DNA from: Laguncularia racemosa
Taxonomy: Eukaryota; Streptophyta; Magnoliopsida; Myrtales; Combretaceae
Reading direction: 5' to 3'
Assembly: GCA_037954665.1 (NCBI GenBank)
Contig: JBBMOL010000012.1
Span: 2,418,001-2,482,000, forward strand
DNA: 64,000 bases
In this document: positions 10,501 through 20,208 of the stretch, piece after piece
Layout: each line of letters opens with the position of its first letter
How positions within the stretch are numbered: the first letter of the stretch is position 1
Notes under the pieces: generated by a model
What the model saw: the letters and a program-made list of their open reading frames with translations, nothing else
Databases searched by the model: none
Told to the model about the DNA's origin: nothing
Translations under genes and position numbers: made by a program

Positions 10501-11793
10501 TTTGCCTGTTGCCAAGCTTGATACAGTAAGAGTATTGTTATCCTTAGCTGCTAATCAAGATTGGCCTCTCCTTAATTTGATGTTAAGAATGCCTTCCTTC
10601 ACAAAGACCTTGTTGAGGAAGTTTACATGATCCTCCTCTTGGAATTGAAAAATACTCAAAGACTGCAATGGTGTGCAAACTAAAAAAAGCGTTGTATGGA
10701 TTGAAATAATCTCCAAGGGCATGGTTTGGTAGATTTACAAAATCCATGAAGTCTTTTTGGTATAAACAAAGTAACACATATCACACATTGTTTTTAAAAC
10801 ACAGACAGGGAAAAGTGACCGCACTGATCATCTATGTAGATGATATGGTGCTAACAGGTGATGATTTGGATGAGATAGAAAATCTCCAAAAATACTTAGC
10901 CTCCAAATTTGAAATGAAAACTTGGTAATCTAAAGTACTTCCTTGGTATTGAAGTAGCTCGATCAAAGAATGGTATTTTCTTATCTCAGTGAAAATATAT
11001 TCTTGATTTGTTAGCTGAGACAGGAATGCTTAGATGCAAACCTGTGACTACTCCTATTGAACAAAACCAATGTTATATTATTACCTAGGTGAATCTCCAA
11101 CTGACAAAGCAAGGTATCAAAGACTTGTGGGAAAATTGATTTATTTATCTCACACTAGACCTAATATTGCTTATGTAGTTAGTGTGGTGAGTCAATTTAT
11201 GCAAGATCCTCAAAAGTCACATATGGAGGCTGTTGAACGCATATTAAAGTATTTAAAGCATGCTTCAGGAAGAGGGTTACTTTTTAAGAAGCATGATCAT
11301 TTGAGAATAGATGGTTATAGTGATGCAAATTGGGTAGGATCAACTGATGATAGAAGGTCATTCAGGTTATTTCACTTTTGTTGGAGGAAACCTTATAACT
11401 TGGAGAAGTAAGAAACAACCAGTTGTTGCAAGATCAAGTGTAAAGGCAGAATACAGAGGCATGGTTTTTGGAGTATGCGAATTGTTGTGGCTGAAGAAAT
11501 TGCTAGAAGAATTAGATGTTGATTCTCAAGGTTCAATGAACCTATATTGTGATAATACTTCAGCTATTGAGATTGCTTACTACCCAGTTCAACATGATCG
11601 AACAAAGCACATAGAAGTTGATAGACACTTTATCAAAGAAAAACTTGAAGCTGGAGCCATTTCATTGCCCTTTGTAAAGTCTGAAGATCAACTTGCTGAT
11701 ATACTTACTAAGGCTGTTTCTAGCAAAGTTTTTGAGAAAGCCTTATGCAAGTTAGGCATGTGTGATATTATGCACCAACTTGAGGGGGAGTAA
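7562..11793 (+). pseudogene. Copia gag-pol polyprotein, decayed
   Basis: The frame opens at ATG 7562. Legible parts, in order: a gag domain (about 7660-8230); a CCHC knuckle CTHCNGIGHTIDTC (about 8318-8360); a protease site DWIVDSSATDHM (8515-8550), where the expected DSG is DSS; the GAG-pre-integrase/zinc segment LWHKRLGHPS (8935 on), where one zinc Cys is Tyr at 9037; an integrase core with SDAWGP, SNNGGEY (catalytic Asp changed to Asn at 9307) and AERKNR; an RT with RLKARLVAKGYTQ (about 10434-10472) and IIYVDDMVLTGDD (about 10827-10866); and an RNase H with YCDNTSAIEIA and RTKHIEVDRHFIKEKL. It ends at 11793. In-frame stops lie at 7613, 7730, 7975, 8113, 8194, 8932, 9487, 9718, 9910, 10342, 10707 and 10990. 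Frameshifts lie near 7770, 10380, 10630, 10925, 11060 and 11360. Confidence 0.88.
11778..11790 (+). promoter_or_regulatory. Polypurine tract of the copia element
   Basis: A purine-rich run (CTTGAGGGGGAG) lies immediately before the right LTR, where second-strand synthesis is primed. The pol stop codon at 11791-11793 is formed by the first bases of the LTR. Confidence 0.8.
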
Positions 11794-12059
11794 TAGAAAT
11801 TAAAGAGTTGTTTGTAAACAAATTAGATGAAATTTTATTGTGTCAATCCTTAATTATAAGATCTCCTTAATTATAGGATCTTATTTATTTATTTCTTTAA
11901 AAAAAGGATTGAGTCAATCCTTGATAAAAGGATGTCAATCCTTGTTTATTTTTTTTTTTATTATTTCCCTATATAGTTTTGTGTATTGTAGTCTATATAT
12001 ACTGTAACTCTTCTTTTGTTCATAATATATAGAAATTCTTTCATGATTGTGTTTGAAGA
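11791..12059 (+). repeat. 3' LTR of the copia element (269 bp)
   Basis: Aligns with the left LTR but starts TA rather than TG (a G-to-A change) and carries a short internal duplication around 11857-11880 (GATCTCCTTAATTATAG repeated) that explains most of the length difference. It ends TTTGAAGA before GTTTT. Confidence 0.87.
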
Positions 12060-12064
12060 GTTTT
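12060..12064. repeat. Target-site duplication GTTTT (right copy) of the copia element
   Basis: Second copy of GTTTT, directly after the right LTR. Confidence 0.8.
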
Positions 12065-13056
12065 GAGTATGAGACACAACTTACAATAGTATTGCTTGAA
12101 GGGGAGTTAAAGTTAGGTGTTCAAGAAATTAGTTGCTTCGACATGGAATCCAGACTAAGTGTTTAAGGAAACAAGGGAGAATTAGGAGAAAAGGTTAGGT
12201 TAATTTGGGCTATAGGATTAGTAGACACTAGAATGTTTGAGGAAGTTATTATCATGGGATTCTTAATAGAGGCAAAGTGGTTAAGCAATAAAACGTTCTA
12301 GTTTGTCAATTCATGTGGTAGTCCATTGTGGGTCAAAGAAAGAGGTTGATTTTATAGAGCAACAAATGAGCTTTGTGAGGTATGAACAGATTAAGGCATA
12401 AGGTTAGATATGGAAGATTTCTAAGAGCTTTCACTATTCCCTAAACAACTTCCTCTAGACCAAAACCCATCCTTCATAGCCACTGCCCTCATCTTTAGTG
12501 CATATCCATTACTTCAGCCCTCTTTCTTTGTACATTGTTTGGCCAAATGTCCAAGGCAACCATAATTGAAGCAAAAATCTGAAAATCTCTCTTACTTAAA
12601 CAAAAGCTTATATCTCTCCCCCATTCTCCTACTAATCCACATATCTTTTCTTAAAGGCCAATTGACATTGATATTAACACGAATCCTAACCAACTTAATG
12701 GGTTTAACATCAATCAACTTCCCTAATGAGTATCTAATGATTTTAGCATTTAACTTTGTCATTTGATGATGCTTAACACCATAGACTTGAATCCAAGAAG
12801 CCACTTCATCAAGATCCACCTCCTCTAAATTACAATCACTACAACACTGGTTCATAACAAACACATGTCCCAAAACTAAATATAGACCTTCATGTAAAAT
12901 AGCCCTCATTGTATCTAATGAGCTAAATGCAACTAGATATCTATTTGCTCCAAATGTTGTAAATGTTACCTCTCCAAATGGCTCCCACGTCTTCCTTAAA
13001 ACATTCATTACAACCGGCCTCTTCAATATGACATCTAAAACCACACACCCCACCAA
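12065..13056 (-). pseudogene. LINE-B ORF1: DUF4283 domain and CCHC zinc knuckle
   Basis: The stretch 13056-12592 (154 residues) opens MVGCVVLDVILKRPVVMNVL and includes WEPFGEVTFTTFGANRYLVAF, LVLGHVFVMNQ and ASWIQVYGVKH. These match the DUF4283 domain of plant retroelement gag-like proteins (W...G.V......N.F...F ... W.......L.. W..I.G.P). Just downstream (about 12560-12500, one frame away) comes CFNYGCLGHLAKQC, a CCHC knuckle whose second Cys is Tyr. These RNA-binding ORF1 parts precede ORF2 in L1 elements. The region 12065-12490 holds the linker. Confidence 0.7.
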
Positions 13057-13120
13057 TAAGACTTCTTCAACTACATGCGCAATCGATGCAAGATCTAGTA
13101 TTAAACACTCTTCATCACTA

Positions 13121-14636
13121 TTCTAGTCTTGGCACACTAAAGGCTTTTTCCATTGTTGAAAGGCTCCATTTCAAGCTACTCAAACAAAGTAAGATCACAT
13201 CAGTACATCAACGTAAGCTAACACCTAATTTTCTGTAGATGAAAATTGAAAGGGCACAAAAGTTCAACATAGAGGACATAGACATGAGAAAATAGAGCAA
13301 GAACATTTGATAAGCTACTAAAATAATAATAATAACATGAGATTAAGGATGACCACATGAAGATGAAAAAAGAAACACAAAGGGGATCATCAATACAACT
13401 AACACAGAAATGCAACCAAAGAAATAGGAGATGAGACCAAACCTATCCAAATGTAGAAACTTAAGTCAAAGATTTAAAGATAAAATTACTCAACAAAATG
13501 CTAAGAACTATTATGGTGTTTAGTATTTCCTTTTTTTTTTTTTTTAGAAATTTGTATGATAGTTTAAATCTGAAAAATCAACAAAAAGCTCATAAAGTAT
13601 GTATTATATGGATTAAAAGGGTTTTTTCTAATAATATTATAACCAAAATGCACACTTGAGGGGATGAGTGATGTAAAAAGTTCTAGAAAATGATGAGAAA
13701 TCTAGTTTGTTATATGAGAGATAAAGCCTAAAAACATGATGTAGGTAGCTAATAGCTAACATGGATAGCTCCAAAAGAAATACACTCAATAGTGTAAGAA
13801 GCTCTTAAATATAGAGGAGAACTCTTAATGAGAGAGGAGCATACCACATTTACAGCTATTCAATATGTGCGTTTTTTTATCTAAATCACACTCACCCTCA
13901 TGCTCCATTTAATATATGGTAATTATGCTCAATATAGACTTCACCAATACCATTTCACTTTAGATGCATTGATCAAAAGAAAGAAGCTTGTGCTCAAAAT
14001 CAAGCCCCTTCTATTGCTGAGAAGCAACAAACTCATAGATGAATGAAAAACAATTTGAAGAGCATATCATTTAAAAGGTATTGAACTTCTACTAAGATTT
14101 TCCGATTTTTAAAACATATTAATACAACAAAACTTAATGTAAAACAACTAATTCAACCAATTCTAAAAGAGTTCTATGATATAGATAGTTCTTCATCTAA
14201 GGTTTAGAAATTCTATAGAACTTCCTAAGTTGTTTTCACTATTACTTGCATTGTTTCACCTAATAAAAACATGATCATTTCTTTTTTCTCTTTTAGCCAT
14301 GAGGTGTTCTTGATCTTCCATGTCACTAGGGATCAAAATTTAACTACTTATGCAATCAAATCGGTACTAATAAGATCATTTGCCCAACCAAGAGGCAAGC
14401 ACTCATTTTGTAATTTTAATATAGAATATGTCTTAATCCTTAATACATGCAAGTCCATGTGGCTCTAGTTAAATACTCTCTATGCTAGTCAAAACTTTGA
14501 GTAACAATATTTCATGGATACATATAGCAAAAATATTCTATATTTTTCTACCAAAAAATCAATAAATTAATCCTCCAAGATTCGAGTCACATCACCCCAC
14601 TTAATTTTTATCTAGATATACCAAGTTCATGTTTCC
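13121..14636. other. No gene recognised
   Basis: AT-rich intergenic DNA between LINE-B and the hAT element. Short open frames occur on both strands (for example 13218-13415 and 14271-14468), but none resembles a known family. The first bases may still belong to the 5' end of the LINE. Confidence 0.5.
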
Positions 14637-14644
14637 TTCATAAT
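14637..14644. repeat. hAT target-site duplication TTCATAAT (left)
   Basis: Identical to 23228-23235 on the other side of the element. Confidence 0.9.
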
Positions 14645-15109
14645 TAGAGCTGCACAAATGGGTTAGAGACCACAGGCCAGCCTATTTATCCCATTTTAAA
14701 AACGGGTTTGGGTTGAATTTTTTAACCTGTTTAAGAAGTAGGCTAAATAAGCTTAACCTATTTAACCCATGAGTTAAAGTGGGTTGACCTGTAATGAGCT
14801 AGGTTGGCCTACTTACCCTAATGAATTAAAAAAAAAAAAGAAGTTGGCTGACTTGGCTCGATAGTAGTAGGCTAGCAATGTAGCACACTTAAGCATCAAC
14901 AAGTCACAAACTCGACTCGGTCATGGTCTCGACTCAGCAAGTCACGAACTACAAATTAAATCACAATCACAAATACAATTCATAGGCTCACAATTACAAT
15001 AGAGTCACGATTCACAATAGTCATAAACTCGTAGCCACGAATAGCAACAACATGGAATGAAATGGAAAATTAAATTGAAACCCTAAAAAAAGATTACCTC
15101 TTGCTTGTC

Positions 15110-15310
15110 TCTTTCCTCTCTACCCTCTAGTCTCCTCTATGCCTCTAACTCTCCCTTATCCCTTCCTTATTACACTTGCAACATGCACGTTTGACGCTTG
15201 CCCTCCACCAATCTACCTTCTGCTCTCCCTTCCTCATCGCATTATGGAAGTTTGATGCTTACCCTCCACCAGTCCACCTCTAGCTCTCCCTTGTCCCTTC
15301 CGACACCAAT
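15110..15310. repeat. Pyrimidine-rich imperfect direct repeat inside the hAT left end
   Basis: A C/T-rich stretch in which a block containing GTTTGACGCTTGCCCTCCACCA (about 15190-15211) recurs as GTTTGATGCTTACCCTCCACCA (about 15249-15270). It is part of the hAT element's left non-coding region. Confidence 0.55.
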
Positions 15311-15962
15311 CGTAAAAACTAAAAAATAAGTGTCGATTTTGTGAATGTAGAGCTCGGTAGTGCAAATACTTCATTTCTTTTTATGCAACATGATTTTTTT
15401 GTTAATTCTTGTACTTCCAATTCTAACCATAGTTGGGGGGGAGGAGATTTCCATCTAAGCTACTTCGATCAGAATTGCCCTCCATGGATTTTGCATATGA
15501 AAATTGATGATGACTTAAATTGCTTTTAGTTTGTTAAATAACTCCACTAAGACAAGAGACCATTAGGAAATAGTATAATAATAGAAATAACAGTAGTAAT
15601 AAGTTAGCAGGTCTATAGATTTAAATTAGATGGCTTTTCTTTTTATTAGGTTCTTAGGCCTTGTAAGTCTATAGATTTAAATCAAATGGCTTGGATTGTT
15701 TTCATATATCAAAGTATCTTGAAGGTTTATGTTTACAAAGGTTTTGGAGAGCTGACAACTGGTTGGTTGGATAAGGTTAGCTTTATACAAAATCTTAATG
15801 GTGTATTTTCCATGTACTATCATTATTAACAATTTTTCTTCATATGGAAGAGGATATATATTCCCTTAACTTACAACTTGTTCGAAGTTGGGTTAGAACC
15901 AATATGGCAACAGTAACAATTACTATCACAACGTTGTAAATTCCCTTTAATTATCTAGAAGC

Positions 15963-15967
15963 CTTTT
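15963..15967. repeat. Target-site duplication CTTTT (left)
   Basis: Repeated exactly at 19728-19732 after the other LTR. Confidence 0.85.
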
Positions 15968-16869
15968 TGATGTGGCTAAAGGGGGGTCAAGCACGATCAA
16001 ATAACAAGGGATGAACTTACAATGAAAAACCACACCACACAAGAAGGAACAAGCCTTAATTTCCAAAAGAAATCCGAAATATTGATGAATCAAAATGATA
16101 TAAGGATCAACCGATGGTTAGTTATAAAATGGAATGAGATTCAATTCAAATTCGAAAGCTCCCAAATCTGAATTTAGAACCCTAATTTCACAAGAACAAG
16201 AACAACATAAAATTAACTAATTCCTCACCAGATATGACGCACTAGTTTGGAGTTAGGATCAACTTGTAATTTGTTGATATGACTCACAACAAATCCAAGT
16301 CCACTCGCCACAATTTCACTAATGAAATTGATAAGAGAAAATGCTTGCAAGAGGAGACTCTCACGGCACAAAAGGGGTGTCTTTCTCAATGTTCAAAAAG
16401 CTCCCTAAAAAACCTAATTTGCAAGTATTTATACTTACACCCTTTAGGGTTAAAATGACTAGAAAATCACAACTATGCCACTATAAGGTGGCCGGTCCTA
16501 AAGGCAAAATTACAACCAAATAAAATGTCCCATAAGCTTACAAAATAAATGGTTCAAAAATAAATTACAAATACAGAAAATAATCTTCAGCAAGCTAGCT
16601 TCATAATGGAATTCTTCGGTTCAACTCATCTTCAGTTTTAGGTCGGTCCATAGATAACCCACAAGCTGAGTCTTAGTGAGTTTGTCCATCGCCTTGTGAA
16701 ACCAAATAAGCATACCTGTTGGAATATACAATTCATGAATAAGATAAAAGAGGTTAGATAATAATTAATTCCGAGGTTGATCTGCTTGAAATGGGCCCTC
16801 ATCGCCAAGATTTGAAATCCTTCAATTTTTATCCTAATGATAGGTCTTGTCGGATTTTGATTCCCATCA
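15968..16869 (-). repeat. 3' LTR of the gag-only element (902 bp)
   Basis: Nearly identical to 18826-19727; bounded by TG...CA on the plus strand. On the minus strand it follows the polypurine tract. The end of the gag-like ORF runs into it. Confidence 0.92.
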
Positions 16870-17657
16870 TCTCCTCGGACCTCAAAAAGATTTGACCTCA
16901 AATTTGGCAATTCAAATGCAGCAGAGACTCTGTTTTCCAAAAGCAATCCATCTGAAGGAGTATCTCTACAGAATCCCAATATCTGAAATACCATAGTAGA
17001 TGATTGTTTTCTTTCCTCCATTTCTAAGATGTATCTCTTCTGTAACACAAACAAGGACTCATTATCTACTGATGTTTCCTCTGTCTCAACCCATTCCATC
17101 GAGTTTGTTTCCTCTTTTTCTGACTCATCTATATGATGCTGATCCCCAGGGTCTTCTAATGGTTGGCCCAACTGATCATTATCCTCTGAAACCTCTGAAG
17201 GTTGGCACAGTGGTGTTTGACATCTTTTATGCTCTAAGGGTTGGCTCGTGTCACTAGAGCCCTTAAGAACCTTTGAAGGTCGGCATATTTGAGTCTGCAC
17301 AATTTCATCTATGGAACCCCTACCATCAAATGAAGGCATCTGTAGCTCTGCACACTCTGGGCCTCTAGGTGGTCTAAATTCCATTTCTAGGTATGGTTTA
17401 AGCCCAAAATTATCATCTCTATCTCCTCTAAGAGCATGATAATCTCCCTTTGCTCTAGGTGGTGCCTGAAGGTGTACCACTGGTGGTGGTGGCAATGCCA
17501 TCCTATCAATCCTTGTTGCTAATGTAGCAACAAATTTGCTAAGGTCCCGAAGTTGTTCATCTAAGGTCCTCCTACCTGTAACATTAGGATCCTGACCTCC
17601 ACCAACTCGACTATAGGCTACATCACTCCTTCCTCCATTCACGCTATTAATAGACAT
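16638..17657 (-). CDS. Gag-like protein of the non-autonomous LTR element (339 aa)
   Basis: An uninterrupted frame starts MSINSVNGGRSDVAYSRVGG. An N-terminal helical stretch (LDEQLRDLSKFVATLATRID, about residues 32-51), a proline patch (PPPPVV) and ELQMPSFDGRGS (about 105-116) resemble the start of a plant Ty3/gypsy gag, where '.E.P.FDG.DP..W' opens the capsid-like domain. After that point the resemblance stops. Residues 120-220 are acidic and polar, with three related segments (CRPSKVLKGSSD, CQPSEVSEDN and a Gln-Pro-Leu-Glu motif), as if a short unit had been repeated. The last third reads across the polypurine tract into the LTR. There is no zinc knuckle and no pol. Being open in an otherwise decaying neighbourhood fits the element's youth; whether the protein is made is unknown. 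Confidence 0.6.
   Translation of the reverse strand: MSINSVNGGRSDVAYSRVGGGQDPNVTGRRTLDEQLRDLSKFVATLATRIDRMALPPPPVVHLQAPPRAKGDYHALRGDRDDNFGLKPYLEMEFRPPRGPECAELQMPSFDGRGSIDEIVQTQICRPSKVLKGSSDTSQPLEHKRCQTPLCQPSEVSEDNDQLGQPLEDPGDQHHIDESEKEETNSMEWVETEETSVDNESLFVLQKRYILEMEERKQSSTMVFQILGFCRDTPSDGLLLENRVSAAFELPNLRSNLFEVRGDDGNQNPTRPIIRIKIEGFQILAMRAHFKQINLGINYYLTSFILFMNCIFQQVCLFGFTRRWTNSLRLSLWVIYGPT
16870..16885 (-). promoter_or_regulatory. Polypurine tract of the gag-only element
   Basis: The minus strand reads GAGGTCCGAGGAGA directly before the 3' LTR: purine-rich, at the right place and on the right strand. Confidence 0.65.
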
Positions 17658-18808
17658 TTTTATGGATGCAATCTATTTGATGTACTAATGTAATATCTAG
17701 TAATTGTAGCACACTCACTTCTCAAAACACCAAATCCACGCAACAATATTATGTTGCAACCCTTCACTTCCACAGTAGCAACAAACAAAAAATTAACTAA
17801 GATGCTTCTTTAAATGGCGACAACAACAAGAAATGGAAACAACAACAATACACTCCCACTTCCACCGTGATTTACACACATACACGGCAACAATTCAAAA
17901 TTGACACCCTTAATGCAACTTTGCCACAAATGGTAAGAATCAATTTCAAATTCAAATGAAATATAATCAATACCACTCTTTAACTACTTGAAGTAAATGG
18001 ATGTGTTTCAATTCAAATTGTTTCCTCTTCTTCCACACAAACTCAAATCTGGAAATTGTACACTTCCACTTCCAATTTGCACAACACAACACCACACAAA
18101 CACCTACACACCCACGGTGCACTTCTCCACTTTTACACAATTTATCAACCGCAATTTACATAAGAAGGCAGCAAATTAAATTTGAAAATCAAACCACTTC
18201 ACTAATTGCAACCCCTCCACATTTGGTAAAATGCAAATTTTCAAATTCAAACAAACACAATTAACTCCTTCACTCTTAATGCTTGTTTTGAAATCAAATA
18301 ACTTCCCTTCTTACACACTAATCAATTCTGGAAATTGCAAATATCCTCCCCAATTCCGAATTCAACAATGTAAAAAAAAAACACAATTCTCTTCCTACAC
18401 AATTGCACTTCCGAAATTGCACTAACTTTCCTCTTCCTTCACGGTGAAGTCTACAACATAGAAGCTTCAACAAGTACTTCAAAATCACTCCAACATGCAG
18501 CAAATTTAACTCCTACTCAAGACAATTCACTCCACTTCAAACAACTACAACAACAATTTCAATTTATCCTCAATTTTGGAATTGATGATGTAAGAACATG
18601 AACCCTAAATTTCCAAAATTCAAAATCATATAATCCCTTCTCACAACCAAAAGTAATTCACGGCAAGATGTAGATAACACAAAAAATTTCCAAAATCTCA
18701 CTTGCAATAATCCCTCCTCTTAAACCTTAAACAACTCACGGCAAGATGAAGATAACAAAATTAATTTTCAAAATCTCAATTGCAACAATCCCTCCTCTTA
18801 AACCTTAA
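17658..18808. other. Leader of the gag-only element
   Basis: About 1150 bp between primer-binding site and gag start. On the plus strand it is rich in C, A and CAACA/ACACAA strings with few G. No credible reading frame; several short ORFs come from this composition. It probably serves as the untranslated leader with the packaging signal. Confidence 0.5.
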
Positions 18809-18820
18809 GCTCTGATACCA
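18809..18820 (-). promoter_or_regulatory. Primer-binding site (initiator tRNA-Met)
   Basis: The minus strand reads TGGTATCAGAGC, a perfect iMet primer site, five bases inside the 5' LTR. Confidence 0.92.
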
Positions 18821-18825
18821 AATTA

Positions 18826-19727
18826 TGATGTGCCTAAAGAGGGGTCAAGCACAATCAAATAACAAGGGATGAACTTACAATGAAAAACCACGCCACACAA
18901 GAAGGAACAAGCCTTAATTTCCAAAAGAAATCCGAAATATTGATGAATCAAAATGATATAAGGATCAATCGATGGTTAGTTATAAAATGGAATGAGATTC
19001 AATTCAAATTCGAAAGCTCCCAAATCTGAATTTAGAACCCTAATTTCACAAGAACAAGAACAACATAAAATTAACTAATTCCTCACCAGATATGACGCAC
19101 TAGTTTGGAGTTAGGATCAACTTGTAATTTGTTGATATGACTCACAACAAATCCAAGTCCACTCGCCACAATTTCACTAATGAAATTGATAAGAGAAAAT
19201 GCTTGCAAGAGGAGACTCTCACGGCACAAAAGGGGTGTCTTTCTCAATGTTCAAAAAGCTCCCTAAAAAACCTAATTTGCAAGTATTTATACTTACACCC
19301 TTTAGGGTTAAAATGACTAGAAAATCACAACTATGCCACTATAGGGTGGCCGGTCCTAAAGGCAAAATTACAACCAAATAAAATGTCCCATAAGCTTACA
19401 AAATAAATGGTTCAAAAATAAATTACAAATACAGAAAATAATCTTCAGCAAGCTAGCTTCATAATGGAATTCGTCGGTTCAACTCATCTTCAGTTTTAGG
19501 TCGGTCCATAGATAACCCACAAGCTGAGTCTTAGTGAATTTGTCCATCGCCTTGTGAAACCAAATAAGCATACCTGTTGGAATATACAATTCATGAATAA
19601 GATAAAAGAGGTTAGATAATAATTAATTCCGAGGTTGATCTGCTTGAAATGGGCCCTCATCGCCAAGATTCGAAATCCTTCAATTTTTGTCCTAATGATA
19701 GGTCTTGTCAGATTTTGATTCCCATCA
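18826..19727 (-). repeat. 5' LTR of the gag-only element (902 bp)
   Basis: Nearly identical to 15968-16869; on the minus strand it is followed, after five bases, by the primer-binding site. Confidence 0.92.
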
Positions 19728-19732
19728 CTTTT
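19728..19732. repeat. Target-site duplication CTTTT (right)
   Basis: Repeated exactly at 15963-15967. Confidence 0.85.
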
Positions 19733-20208
19733 AGTTTCATAGATGTTTGAAAAGCATGAAGAAGGAAATCATCTTGGTTAATCTTTTTTGCTTACATAGT
19801 GAAGATCCATAATGAGGACTTGAGATATAAATACCATGCTTGCTTGCCATAAGAAGAAATGTGAAGGTTGAATAAGGGGCATTTGAATAGAAATTTGGAC
19901 TAGGGGTTTGAATAAAGAAAAGAGGAACTACTACTGGACTAACCTTAATGAGGATAGTATGCTGAAGATGGTTGTTCTAGCATGATAGCAAAGTAGAAGG
20001 ATTATGCTAATTGCAGCAGATTTATGCAATTTATAGAATTCCAGTAGATTCAATTTCTTATTGCTTTTAATCAAAACTTGATGAGGAGTAAAACCTTTTT
20101 TTGACCAACATGTTATAATCTATAGTTCCTATTGTTTGATACATTTTTGCTTCTATTCCATCGAAACTCTTACAAATGAATTGCATCTTCCTCTGTATAT
20201 TTTTAGAA

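Larger units (their letters stand above)
7201..12059 (+). mobile_element. Ty1/copia LTR retrotransposon, complete but dead, nested in LINE-B
   Basis: LTRs lie at 7201-7458 and 11791-12059. A primer-binding site for initiator tRNA-Met follows the left LTR directly (7459-7470), a polypurine tract precedes the right LTR (11778-11790), and the five bases GTTTT are duplicated on both sides (7196-7200 and 12060-12064). Gag, protease, integrase, RT and RNase H follow in the copia order. The coding region has about a dozen stops and several frameshifts. The host sequence on both sides is the minus-strand LINE, so the copia insertion is the younger event. Confidence 0.92.
3061..13120 (-). mobile_element. 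LINE-B: decayed L1-type retrotransposon split by a copia element
   Basis: The minus strand carries, in order from high to low coordinates, a DUF4283 domain and a CCHC knuckle (ORF1, 13056-12490), the copia insertion (7201-12059), the ORF1 tail (7030-6773), the ORF2 endonuclease (from about 6750), the reverse transcriptase (about 5340-4420) and a zf-RVT domain (3549-3166). This is the full order of a plant L1 element. A T-rich tract at 3061-3080 is probably the remnant of its poly(A) tail. Stops and frameshifts throughout show it is dead. The 5' end is approximate. Confidence 0.75.
15968..19727 (-). mobile_element. Gag-only LTR retrotransposon (TR-GAG/LARD-like), young, nested in the hAT element
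   Basis: Two 902-bp LTRs (15968-16869 and 18826-19727) differ at only about eleven sites by eye. Each begins TGATGTG and ends CCCATCA. The bases CTTTT flank the whole (15963-15967 and 19728-19732). The primer-binding site sits beside the right LTR on the minus strand (18820-18809, TGGTATCAGAGC) and a polypurine tract beside the left one, so the element reads on the minus strand. The inside is only 1956 bp and holds one long ORF (17657-16638) but no protease, RT or integrase. It is therefore non-autonomous and must have been copied by enzymes from elsewhere. Confidence 0.9.

Noticed and set aside
12566..12766. Plus-strand open frame of 66 codons
   Set aside because: Opposite strand of the DUF4283 part of LINE ORF1.
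17000..18503. Several short plus- and minus-strand frames in the leader and gag of the LTR element
   Set aside because: They arise from low-G composition or lie opposite the gag-like ORF.
16341..19381. Two nearly identical 60-codon frames (16341-16523 and 19199-19381)
   Set aside because: They are the same place in the two LTRs, not genes.
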